Shown here: positions 6,562 to 13,843 of the stretch, in pieces
Numbering within the stretch: the stretch's first letter is position 1
How the letters are laid out: each line of letters opens with the position of its first letter
NCBI GenBank assembly: GCA_036381495.1
Contig: DASVCS010000051.1
Coordinates: forward strand, 1-15,298
Direction: 5' to 3'
Length of the DNA: 15,298 bases
From: DASVCS01 sp036381495
Lineage (GTDB): Bacteria; Gemmatimonadota; Gemmatimonadetes; Longimicrobiales; RSA9
Made by a program: the position numbers and the translations under genes
The notes under the pieces: model-generated
What the model saw: only the letters and a program-made list of their open reading frames with translations
Databases searched by the model: none
What the model was told of the DNA's origin: nothing

Positions 6562-8631
6562 CTACTCCTCCACCCGCCGCCCCGGCACCCACGCCGCGAA
6601 CGTGCTGCCCTCGCCCGGTGCACTGGCCACGGTGATGTCGCCGCCCAGCAGGCGCGCGAGCCGGCGCGCGACGGCCAGCCCCAACCCCGTGCCGCCCTTC
6701 TCCCGCGTCAGCGTGTCCTCGACCTGCGCGAACGGCTCGAAGATGCGTTCCTGGTCCTCCCGCGCGATGCCGATGCCGGTGTCCTTCACGCGGAATACCA
6801 TCCGGCCGTTCTCGAGCGCGGCGTCCAGCTCGATCCGGCCGCGCTCCGTGAACTTCACGGCGTTCGAGAGCAGGTTGAAGAGCATGTGCCGCACCTTTCC
6901 CGCGTCGGTCCGGACGAAGAGCGGCCCCGGCGGGGCGTGTACCTGGAACGCGAGCCCCTTCTCGCGGGCGAGCGGCGCGATGATGTCCGCCACGCCATGG
7001 ATCAGCGCCGTGAGGTCGGTCCGGCTCGGCGTGACCACCTCCCGGCCCGTCTCCATACGCGAAAAGATGAGGATCTCCTCGATGGTCCGGAGCTGGCGCC
7101 ACGCATTCGCCCGGATCCGCTCGAGCTGCTCGTGCTGCTGCTCGTTCAACGGCCCGGAGATCTCCTCGCGCAACAGGTCGACGTACCCCGCGATCGCACT
7201 GAGCGGCGTGCGCAACTCGTGGGACATCACCGCGAGGAAGTTGGACTTCGCCTGATTCGCGGCCAGCGCTGCCTCGTAGAGGCGCGCATTGTCGATGGCG
7301 ATGCCGGCGCGTGAGGCGAGCCCCTCCGCGTAGGCAAGGTCCTCCCGCCCGTAGCGCTCACGCGCCGTGCCGAACGTCATCGCCCCGAGGACCTGCTCGC
7401 GTGCAATGATCGGCACCGCCATCGCCGAGCGGGGGGCCAACCGCTCCATCACCCGCCGGTGCCCGGCATCTTGGGTCGTTCGGCGCAGCACATCGGCGGT
7501 GACCGTCGGGAACAGCATCGGCTTCCCGGTCCGCATCGCCTGCACGCAGGGCTGCGGCGACGACCAGTCGGGAGGATAGCGGCGCTCGAGATCCCGGAGC
7601 AGTTCGTTCCGCTCCGGGTCGACGTGCACCGAAGCCACTCTCCGGATGCGTCCGCCCTCGACGACATCCACCAGACACCAATCGGCGAGCACGGGAACGG
7701 CAAGCCGCGCCGCGCTCGCCAGCGTCGCCTCGTAATCGAGCGATGAGGAGAGTACGCGACCCGCCTCGGCCAGGAACGAAAGACGACGCGCCGCCGCGTC
7801 GGCGGCCGCACGCGCCTCACGCTCGCGCGCGAGCAGGCGGCTGCGCTCCTCTTCCGTCCGCTTCCGCTCCGTGATGTCGCGGAAGGCCACGACCGCGCCA
7901 CGCGATCCGTCCGGCGCCGACCACGGCGTGCTCACGTACGCGACGGGGAAGCTCGTCCCGTCCCTGCGCCAGAAGACTTCCTCCTCGACATGATGCGCAA
8001 CGCCATCCCGTAGCACCGCCATGATCGGACACTCTTCCCGCGGATACGGCGTCCCGTCCGCTCGCGCGTAGTGAATCCGGTCGTGCATCGGCGCGCCCAC
8101 CAGCTCCTCGACATCCCGCCCGATCATCCGCGCCGCCGCCCGGTTCACGAACGTGATCCGGCCCGAGGCATCGAGGCCGTAGATCCCTTCTCCCACCGAT
8201 TCGAGGATCGACTCGTTGCGGCGGGCCAGTTGCTCGAGCGCGTCCTGCGTCCGCCGGTAATCCGTCACGTCGTGGAAGGTCCAGACCCGGCCGATCACCT
8301 TCCCATGGAGACGCTGCGGTAGCGAATTCCGCTCGAAGATCCGCCCGTCCTTGAACTCGATGACATCGCGGCTGGACGCCTCGGGATGCGCGTACAACTC
8401 GCGGACCCTCGCCATGAACCCGCGCGGGTCCGCGAGCTGATCCATCACGTAGTCGAGCAGGCGGCGATCCTCGCCCGATTCCGCAAGCGATAGCGGAATC
8501 CGCCACATCTCGATGAACCGACGATTGAAGCTCTCGACTTTGCCGTGCAGGTCCACGACCAGGATGCCATCCGTGGTCGAGTCCAACGTCGCGCGGAGCA
8601 ACGAGAGCGACCGGTCGAGATCCTCCGCCAT
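6562..8631 (-). CDS. PAS-PAS-GAF sensor histidine kinase (orphan)
   Basis: From the ATG at 8629-8631 the protein has 689 residues. PAS 1 is at about 10-125 (TTDGILVVDLHGKVESFNRRF ... VTDYRRT). PAS 2 is at about 130-255 (VGEGIYGLDASGRITFVN ... DITERKR) and contains REECPIMAVLRDG, a form with a conserved Cys-Pro seen in some PAS sensors. A short Arg/Ala coiled linker and a GAF domain (about 285-440, to AGIAIDNARLYE) follow. HisKA has the phosphoacceptor H471 in FLAVMSHELRTPL. The ATPase domain has the N-box NLLSNAVKFT (N590), DTGIGI and GGTGLGLAVARRL. There are no transmembrane helices and no receiver domain, so it is a soluble kinase whose partner is elsewhere. A purine-rich GAGGAAG precedes the chosen start. 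The frame stays open to 9030, but upstream of 8631 it covers a damaged PAS half and the promoter of the divergent peptidase. Confidence 0.9.
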   Translation of the reverse strand: MAEDLDRSLSLLRATLDSTTDGILVVDLHGKVESFNRRFIEMWRIPLSLAESGEDRRLLDYVMDQLADPRGFMARVRELYAHPEASSRDVIEFKDGRIFERNSLPQRLHGKVIGRVWTFHDVTDYRRTQDALEQLARRNESILESVGEGIYGLDASGRITFVNRAAARMIGRDVEELVGAPMHDRIHYARADGTPYPREECPIMAVLRDGVAHHVEEEVFWRRDGTSFPVAYVSTPWSAPDGSRGAVVAFRDITERKRTEEERSRLLAREREARAAADAAARRLSFLAEAGRVLSSSLDYEATLASAARLAVPVLADWCLVDVVEGGRIRRVASVHVDPERNELLRDLERRYPPDWSSPQPCVQAMRTGKPMLFPTVTADVLRRTTQDAGHRRVMERLAPRSAMAVPIIAREQVLGAMTFGTARERYGREDLAYAEGLASRAGIAIDNARLYEAALAANQAKSNFLAVMSHELRTPLSAIAGYVDLLREEISGPLNEQQHEQLERIRANAWRQLRTIEEILIFSRMETGREVVTPSRTDLTALIHGVADIIAPLAREKGLAFQVHAPPGPLFVRTDAGKVRHMLFNLLSNAVKFTERGRIELDAALENGRMVFRVKDTGIGIAREDQERIFEPFAQVEDTLTREKGGTGLGLAVARRLARLLGGDITVASAPGEGSTFAAWVPGRRVEE

Positions 8632-8850
8632 CCGCTTCCTCGCCGGGACGTCCACCCTCACTCCGCAGAGCCGCCGCGGTCGGCCCGCCGCGTCATGCAC
8701 CACGCGGACAATGTCACGGATCCAGACCGGCGCGCACCTTCGGCGGCGATGAAGCGGTACTCGATGCCCGGGCCACGCCCCCTCCGTGGCCGACTCCCGG
8801 TACGCAGCGACGATCGCGGCCCGCAAGAAACGATCCCGCCCCGGATCCGG
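8632..8850 (-). pseudogene. Truncated, doubly frameshifted PAS-domain remnant at the 5' end of the kinase gene
   Basis: Reading the minus strand in the kinase frame gives RDRFLRAAIVAAYRES, then nonsense, then VWIRDIVRVVHDAAGRP and LCGVRVDVPARKRMAED, the second half of a PAS/PAC domain. The nonsense stretch, read one frame over at 8727-8768, gives GIEYRFIAAEGARR, which is exactly the missing PAS strand. One extra base near 8765-8770 (CCCGGG) and one missing base near 8726 restore a continuous PAS half. The N-terminal half of the domain is not found in any frame upstream. Either this is decay of a longer sensor, or two assembly errors in a gene that starts further upstream. Confidence 0.6.
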
Positions 8851-8856
8851 CAACGC

Positions 8857-8886
8857 TTGTCCCACTCGGTCGCGGCAGTGTAGAAT
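8857..8886 (+). promoter_or_regulatory. Candidate sigma-70 type promoter for the M28 peptidase gene at 8965
   Basis: TTGTCC (8857-8862) and TAGAAT (8881-8886) are separated by 18 nt and agree with the -35/-10 consensus at 4/6 and 5/6 positions. TAGAAT stands out in this GC-rich background. The start point would be about 8893, giving a leader of about 72 nt before the ATG at 8965. It lies at the edge of the PAS remnant of the divergent kinase. Confidence 0.4.
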
Positions 8887-8964
8887 CGTGCCACACGGCC
8901 ATTCTGTCGTCGTCTGGGCGCCGGATGGGCGCCGGCCGACGGATCCGCTCCAAGGGAGGAAGTA

Positions 8965-10530
8965 ATGAACCGTAGCGCGCTCGCACTCGCCATTGCCGTG
9001 GCCACGTTGGGACCGCCCGCGCCGGTCCACGCACAGGACTTCGCCACCGAGGATCCGGTGCTCCGCCGGATCTGGGAGGAGGGGATGGAGGGCTCACAGG
9101 TGTACGACCTGGCGCAGGCGTTGCTCGATTCGATCGGGCCGCGCCTGACCGGCTCACCGGGGCAGAAGGCGGCCAACGACTGGGCGGTCGCGAAATACAC
9201 GGAGTGGGGGATCCCCGCGCGCAACGAGCAGTACGGGACGTGGCGGGGCTGGCGCCGTGGGGTCACGCACATCGATCTGCTCGAGCCGCGCGTGCGCACG
9301 CTGGAAGGGACGATGCTGGCGTGGAGCCCCGGCACCGATGGGGAGGTCGAAGGCCCGGTGGTCGCGCTCCCGGACGTCCACTCGGCGGCGGAATTCGAGG
9401 CATGGCTGCCGCAGGTCGAGGGGAAGTTCGTGCTGGTCTCGTTCGCCCAGCCGACGTGCCGGCCGGATGACAACTGGGAGGAGTGGGCGACCCCCGAGTC
9501 GCTCGAGCGCATGCGCACCGCGCGGGAGACGGCGGAGGACGCCTGGGAGGCCCGCGTCGACGCGACGGGGCTGAACTCGCGCGAACTGGCGCACCGCCTC
9601 GAGCAGGCGGGCGCGCTCGGGATCCTCACCTCCCGCTGGTCCCGCGGCTGGGGCGTCAACAAGGTCTTCAGCGCCGCGACCGAAGAGGTCCCCACCCTCG
9701 ACCTGAGCTGCGAGGACTACGGCCTCCTCTTCCGCCTCGCCGAGAACGGCCAGGGCCCCGTGCTCCGGGTCGAGGCGGATGCGGAGTTCCTCGGCCAGGT
9801 CCCGGTCTTCAACACGATCGCGGAGATCCGCGGCACCGAACGGCCCGACGAGTACGTGCTCCTCTCCGCGCACTTCGACTCCTGGGACGGCTCGTCCGGC
9901 GCAACCGACAACGGGACGGGCACCATCACCATGATGGAGGCCATGCGCATCCTGAAGCAGGCCTATCCCAACCCGAAGCGCACCATCATGGTGGGCCACT
10001 GGAGCGGTGAGGAACAGGGGCTGAACGGCTCGCGGGCGTTCGCCGCCGATCACCCCGAGATCGTCCAGGGACTCCAGGCGCTCTTCAACCAGGACAACGG
10101 AACGGGCCGCGTCGCAAGGATCTCGATGCAGGGGCTGACCGGCGCCGGCGAACACTTCGGCCGCTGGCTCGCGCGCATCCCCGAGGAGATCACGCAGCAC
10201 ATCACGCTGCGCATCCCCGGCACGCCCGGCGGCGGCGGGAGCGACTACGCCTCCTTCATCTGCTACGGCGCGCCCGCCTTCAGCCTCAGCTCACTGAGCT
10301 GGGATTACGGCACCTACACCTGGCACACGAACCGGGACAGCTTCGACAAGGTGGTCATCGACGACGTGAAGAACAACGCCGCCCTCACCGCCATGCTCGC
10401 CTACCTCGCCTCGGAGGATCCCGACCGCATCTCGCGCGACCGCCGCATCATGCCGGTCAATCCGCGGACGGGCGAGCAGCGGAGCTGGCCGCAGTGCCGC
10501 GAGCCCGAGCGTAGCGTCAGCATGCGGTAG
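8965..10530 (+). CDS. Exported M28 family zinc metallopeptidase (with PA-like insert)
   Basis: This 521-residue protein has a Sec signal peptide ending in VHA about residue 23. Residues 40-80 (IGPRLTGSPGQKAANDWAV) are the usual entry to M28 peptidases. Residues about 100-290 form a PA-like insert, then the catalytic domain carries the two-zinc ligands: H303 in SAHFDSWD, D315 in ATDNGTG, E349 (catalytic) and E350 in SGEEQGLNGS, D377 in NQDNGTG and H454 in YTWHTNRDSFDK. All are present, so it should be an active aminopeptidase or carboxypeptidase in the periplasm or outside the cell; peptide preference is unknown. The start is fixed by AAGGGAGGA (8952-8960) and the signal peptide. The stop lies 5 bp before the 33-bp inverted repeat. 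Confidence 0.92.
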   Translation: MNRSALALAIAVATLGPPAPVHAQDFATEDPVLRRIWEEGMEGSQVYDLAQALLDSIGPRLTGSPGQKAANDWAVAKYTEWGIPARNEQYGTWRGWRRGVTHIDLLEPRVRTLEGTMLAWSPGTDGEVEGPVVALPDVHSAAEFEAWLPQVEGKFVLVSFAQPTCRPDDNWEEWATPESLERMRTARETAEDAWEARVDATGLNSRELAHRLEQAGALGILTSRWSRGWGVNKVFSAATEEVPTLDLSCEDYGLLFRLAENGQGPVLRVEADAEFLGQVPVFNTIAEIRGTERPDEYVLLSAHFDSWDGSSGATDNGTGTITMMEAMRILKQAYPNPKRTIMVGHWSGEEQGLNGSRAFAADHPEIVQGLQALFNQDNGTGRVARISMQGLTGAGEHFGRWLARIPEEITQHITLRIPGTPGGGGSDYASFICYGAPAFSLSSLSWDYGTYTWHTNRDSFDKVVIDDVKNNAALTAMLAYLASEDPDRISRDRRIMPVNPRTGEQRSWPQCREPERSVSMR

Positions 10531-10535
10531 TCACA

Positions 10536-10568
10536 GCGGACCAGGTTTTACTTTTTCGATTCGTCCCA
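10536..10568 (+). repeat. Left 33-bp terminal inverted repeat
   Basis: It begins GCGGACCAGG and ends ATTCGTCCCA, and is identical over all 33 positions to the reverse complement of 10782-10814. The middle is T-rich (TTTTACTTTTT). Confidence 0.9.
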
Positions 10569-10711
10569 ACGGAACCGCCGGATGTCCGGTTCTGCTACGC
10601 CCCGGCGGCGACGATGGGAGCGACGCACCGCCGCCGGTTCGTCAGCGCAGTGCACGGGCGAACGGCCCCGGCGCAGGCTGTTGGGCCAGATGAGCATGCT
10701 CCCGACACACT

Positions 10712-10740
10712 GAGCGGCCCGGGGCAGTTCCGGGCCGCTC
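10712..10740. other. Strong stem-loop inside the inverted-repeat element
   Basis: GAGCGGCCCGG and CCGGGCCGCTC form a perfect 11-bp, mostly G-C stem with loop GGCAGTT. No T-tract follows. It may help end transcription of the two convergent genes or be structural within the element. Confidence 0.6.
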
Positions 10741-10781
10741 GAGGTCATCCGGCCGACACCGAGGGTTGCTCGATAGCGACG

Positions 10782-10814
10782 TGGGACGAATCGAAAAAGT
10801 AAAACCTGGTCCGC
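10782..10814 (-). repeat. Right 33-bp terminal inverted repeat
   Basis: Perfect inverted copy of 10536-10568. On the + strand it begins TGGGACGAATCG and ends ACCTGGTCCGC, one base before the stop codon of the minus-strand peptidase gene. Confidence 0.9.
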
Positions 10815-10815
10815 A

Positions 10816-12192
10816 TTACGCTCTGCGCCGGCACTGCCCGCTGGGGAACACCACCGCGCTCTCGTTCCCGTCACGCGCGACCGCGGCGACGCCGAAGAGG
10901 TAGTTGTCGATGATGATCCCCTCGAGCGTGTGCTCGGAGACCTGGCCGACGTACCGCGAATCCGTCCATTGCGGCGCCGTCGTGGCGCGCCAGTAGATCT
11001 TGTAGCCGGCCAGCTCTGGTGCCGGGACGGGCGTCCACTGGAGCGTGGCGGAGGGGCGGACGGCGCCGCAGATCAGGACCTCCTCCGGCGGCGGCGGCGC
11101 CCATGCGAGCGAGGCGAGCGTGATCGCGTCGACGGCAGCCAGCTTCGCGGCGTACTCGAAGTTCACGCCCTCGATGACGTCGCCGTACTCGATACCGTTC
11201 TCGACCCGCAGCGTCTGGTGTTGCCGCGTGTAGTTCTCGTGTGCCTCCATCAGCCGGACGCCGGGGAAGCCGAGGTCGTTGAACGGCCGATGGTGTCCGC
11301 CGCGGCCGAAGCGGTCCAGGCGGTAGACCATCATGGCATCGAGGTTCGTCATGTACTGATCGGTCAGCCGGTCGATGAGGCGCGCGAGCTGTCGTGATGG
11401 CCCGTCCACCTCCCCACCGGTGAAGCGCCGCATCCGCCGCTGCTGCTCCGTCTCGGTGACCGGTGTCGGCTCCGAGAAGACGCGGAACACCGTGTTTTCG
11501 ATCACGCCGTCGAGGCCCTGGATGTTGCCGATCATGTCGTTGTTGATGACCGCCTCGATCTTCCAGCCCTCCTCCTTGGCGACCTCGGCCAAGTGCCGTC
11601 CGCCGAACAACCCCTGTTCCTCGCCCGAGAGCGCGGCGTAGACGATCGTCTTGCCGAAGTCGTACTTGCTGAGCACGCGCGCCGCTTCCAGCAGGCCGGC
11701 AATCCCGCTCGCGTTGTCGTTCGCGCCGGGGCTGTCGCTGGTGTAGTCGAGGACGTCCGAGACGCGCGAGTCGATGTCGCCCGTCATGATGGCGTAGTGG
11801 TCCGGGTGCGTGGTGCCGCGCTGGATCGCCAGCACGTTGACGATCCACGTGTCCTCCGGGATCCGGCGGCTCTCACCACCCTTGACGAGACTCCGCTGGT
11901 AGACCACCTCGAGGCAGCCGCCGCACTCCTCCGAGATCCGGTCGAACTCGGCCTTGATCCAACGCCGCGCGGCGCCGATCCCGCGGGTGTCCGAGAGCGT
12001 GTCCGAGAGCGTGTGCCGGGTGCCGAAGCTCACCAGCTTCCGGATGCTCTGCTCGATCCGGTCCGCGGAGACCGCCTCGACGATGTCGTAGAGGCGCGGA
12101 TCGCGAGCCGGCGGAACCTCCATGGACTGCTGCGCGGCTGCCGGACCGGCCGTCAAACAAATGATACCGAACCCGATTGCGAACTTCTTCAT
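10816..12192 (-). CDS. Exported M28 family metallopeptidase with C-terminal fibronectin-III-like domain
   Basis: This 458-residue protein has a signal peptide (MKKFAIGFGIICLTAGPAAA, cut near 20). RKLVSFGTRHTLSDT and RGIGAARRWIKAEFDRI are typical M28 entry motifs. Ligand positions are D159 in PGANDNASG, E191/E192 in SGEEQGLFGG, D219 in NNDMIGN and H325 in TRQHQT. The site that is His in canonical M28 enzymes is D139 in MTGDIDSR. Residues about 375-455 (ATLQWTPVPAPELAGYKIYWR ... LFGVAAVARDGNES) form a fibronectin type III-like domain, perhaps for binding substrate or the cell surface. The start at 12190-12192 has an excellent GGAGGTGA about 8 nt upstream. The amidohydrolase gene lies 101 bp upstream on the same strand, so the two may form an operon. 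Confidence 0.9.
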   Translation of the reverse strand: MKKFAIGFGIICLTAGPAAAQQSMEVPPARDPRLYDIVEAVSADRIEQSIRKLVSFGTRHTLSDTLSDTRGIGAARRWIKAEFDRISEECGGCLEVVYQRSLVKGGESRRIPEDTWIVNVLAIQRGTTHPDHYAIMTGDIDSRVSDVLDYTSDSPGANDNASGIAGLLEAARVLSKYDFGKTIVYAALSGEEQGLFGGRHLAEVAKEEGWKIEAVINNDMIGNIQGLDGVIENTVFRVFSEPTPVTETEQQRRMRRFTGGEVDGPSRQLARLIDRLTDQYMTNLDAMMVYRLDRFGRGGHHRPFNDLGFPGVRLMEAHENYTRQHQTLRVENGIEYGDVIEGVNFEYAAKLAAVDAITLASLAWAPPPPEEVLICGAVRPSATLQWTPVPAPELAGYKIYWRATTAPQWTDSRYVGQVSEHTLEGIIIDNYLFGVAAVARDGNESAVVFPSGQCRRRA

Positions 12193-12293
12193 CGGCCCAT
12201 CACCTCCGGGCAGGGTGAAACGGATGGAACAGGGGTGAACCGGGACAAGATGGGTGGGACGGCGCCCGTTGCCAACCCCGGGGCGCCGCGTGG

Positions 12294-13598
12294 CTACGGC
12301 TGGGTCGCCGCGGGCAGCGCCGGCTCCGGAGCGCGGTAGATCGCTCCGCCCTTCATGACGAAGCGGACGCGCCGCAGTGCGCCGACATCGCGCGTCGGGT
12401 CGCCCTCGACCGCGATGAGGTCCGCCAGCAGGCCGCGGCGGATGGCACCGAGCCGGTCGTCGAGGCCGAGGATGCGGGCGTTCCCCGATGTCGCGGCGCG
12501 CAACACCTCGAGCGGCGTCATCCCGTAGTCGACGAGCAGCTCGAGCTCGCGCACGTTCTCGCCGTGCGGAAACACGCCGACATCGCCGCCGACACAGATC
12601 GACACGCCGGCGTCGAGCGCCGCCCGGACGCTGGCGCGTTTCCGCCGGATCCGCGCGGGCTCCGGGTCGACGCCCTTGCGCCACCCGCCGTACTGCGCGA
12701 TCGCATCGCCCGCCGCAACGGTCGGACAGAGCGCAATGCCACGCTCGGCCATCAGTTGGAAGACCTCGGGCGTGCCGCCATCGCCGTGCTCGATCGTGCG
12801 CACGCCCGCGAGCGCCGCCCGCCGCATCCCCTCGGCCGTGCTCGCGTGCACGGCGACCGGCCGGCCCGAACTCGCCGCGACACTCACGATCAGCCGTAGC
12901 TCATCGACCGTGAACGTCGGCCGCGCCTCGCCGTTCGGCCCCCAGCGATAATCCGCGTAGACCTTGATCCAGTCGGCGCCCTTCCCGATCTGATCCCGGA
13001 CCACGCGCGTCAGTGCGTCGACGCCATCCGCCTCCTCGGCGCCCATCGGGCCCTCGAACGTCGGAACCAGACCCTTCGGTCCGTAGCTCCCCGTCGCCAC
13101 GATCGCGCGCGTCGCCACCAGCATGCGCGGCCCCGGGATGATCCCCTGCTCGATCGCTTGCTTCAGCCCGACATCGGCGTAGCCCGCCCCCTCCGTCCCC
13201 AGGTCCCGCGTGGTCGTGAACCCCGCCATGAGCGTCCGGCGCGCACCCACCGTCGCCCGAGCCACGCGGAGCGCCAGCGGCTCGCGCAGCACCTGGTCGT
13301 TCCACGACGTCTCGCTGTACGGGTGCAGGAACAGGTGCGAGTGCGCCTCGATCAACCCGGGGAGCAGCGTCAGTCCATCGAGCGGCACGACCTCCGCGCC
13401 CTCCGGCACCGCGACCGATCCCGCCGGGCCCGCCGCGGCGATGCGCGCGCCCCGCACCACGACCACCCACCCTTCGTGCCCCTCCGCGGTCTCGCCGTCG
13501 AACACGCGCGCCGGCCGGAGGACGTAGCTCTGGGGCTCCTGCGCGGCCAACAGGCCGGCGGAGAGGAACACCGCGAGGATGGCATGAATCGTTCGCAT
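12294..13598 (-). CDS. Exported metal-dependent amidohydrolase (imidazolonepropionase-like subfamily)
   Basis: This 434-residue protein has a signal peptide ending LLAA about residue 19. It has the amidohydrolase-superfamily barrel and the composite beta-sandwich formed by both ends. Metal-site residues are H86 and H88 in LIEAHSHLF, probable carboxylated lysine K212 in DWIKVY, H251 in AVHAST, H271 in TIEHGD and catalytic D339 in CVGGDVG. The motifs TTTRDLGTEG, GIIPGPRM and LGAIRRGLLADLIAVEGDP place it with imidazolonepropionase-like exported hydrolases, some of which act as prolidases on dipeptides. Next to two secreted peptidases, a dipeptidase role is attractive, but substrate cannot be read from sequence. 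The ATG at 13596-13598 lacks a clear Shine-Dalgarno sequence; the signal peptide supports it. Confidence 0.9.
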   Translation of the reverse strand: MRTIHAILAVFLSAGLLAAQEPQSYVLRPARVFDGETAEGHEGWVVVVRGARIAAAGPAGSVAVPEGAEVVPLDGLTLLPGLIEAHSHLFLHPYSETSWNDQVLREPLALRVARATVGARRTLMAGFTTTRDLGTEGAGYADVGLKQAIEQGIIPGPRMLVATRAIVATGSYGPKGLVPTFEGPMGAEEADGVDALTRVVRDQIGKGADWIKVYADYRWGPNGEARPTFTVDELRLIVSVAASSGRPVAVHASTAEGMRRAALAGVRTIEHGDGGTPEVFQLMAERGIALCPTVAAGDAIAQYGGWRKGVDPEPARIRRKRASVRAALDAGVSICVGGDVGVFPHGENVRELELLVDYGMTPLEVLRAATSGNARILGLDDRLGAIRRGLLADLIAVEGDPTRDVGALRRVRFVMKGGAIYRAPEPALPAATQP

Positions 13599-13760
13599 GA
13601 GATCACTGGTGGCAACGTCGCCCGGCCGGAACCATCTGGACACCAGCAATATGCACCGCCGACCGCGCCGGCGCCATGGCGTCGTGTTCGGCGCCCAGCC
13701 CCCACCCGCCATTGCCAACCCGACCGATTCGGGCCCACTCTGTACCGGACGCAGCCCCCG

Positions 13761-13785
13761 CAACCCTTTCCCCGCTCCCCGTGTC
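13761..13785 (+). promoter_or_regulatory. Candidate ECF-type promoter upstream of the sigma factor gene
   Basis: CAACCCTTT (13761-13769) and CGTGTC (13780-13785) resemble the AAC-type -35 and CGT-type -10 elements recognised by many ECF sigma factors, with 15 nt between AAC and CGT. It lies about 60 nt before the proposed GTG start, so the sigma factor could be autoregulated. Short degenerate motifs like this occur by chance in GC-rich DNA. Confidence 0.25.
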
Positions 13786-13843
13786 CTACAAACGACCGAG
13801 CAGTCGAGCCGACGATGTCGAGTCCTGGAGATCCCGGGCCGGA

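Larger units (their letters stand above)
10536..10814. mobile_element. 279-bp MITE-like element with perfect 33-bp terminal inverted repeats
   Basis: The ends 10536-10568 and 10782-10814 are perfect 33-bp inverted repeats with AT-rich cores, unlike the surrounding GC-rich DNA. The 213-bp interior has several hairpins: GAACCG/CGGTTC (10572-10577/10587-10592), CCGGCGGCG/CGCCGCCGG (10602-10610/10629-10637), the palindrome GAGCATGCTC (10692-10701) and an 11-bp stem GAGCGGCCCGG/CCGGGCCGCTC (10712-10722/10730-10740). No transposase is encoded; short open frames inside look non-coding. I see no clear target-site duplication. It fills the gap between two convergent peptidase stop codons, 5 bp from one and 1 bp from the other. 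A non-autonomous transposon is the best reading; a large structured transcription terminator is the alternative. Confidence 0.6.

Noticed and set aside
6536..6571. T-arm-like string GGGTCGAACCCC followed by GGGCCCGCT, suggesting a tRNA 3' end or attachment-site remnant in the gap after the aminotransferase gene
   Set aside because: No matching acceptor 5' strand, D-arm or anticodon arm could be found upstream on either strand, and the T-loop is one base short. A chance hairpin in GC-rich DNA is more likely.
11987..12014. Tandem 12-bp repeat GTGTCCGAGAGC (two copies and part of a third) inside the second M28 gene
   Set aside because: It encodes LSDTLSDT, a segment that to my recollection is naturally similar in this peptidase subfamily, so it need not be a recent duplication or a functional repeat.
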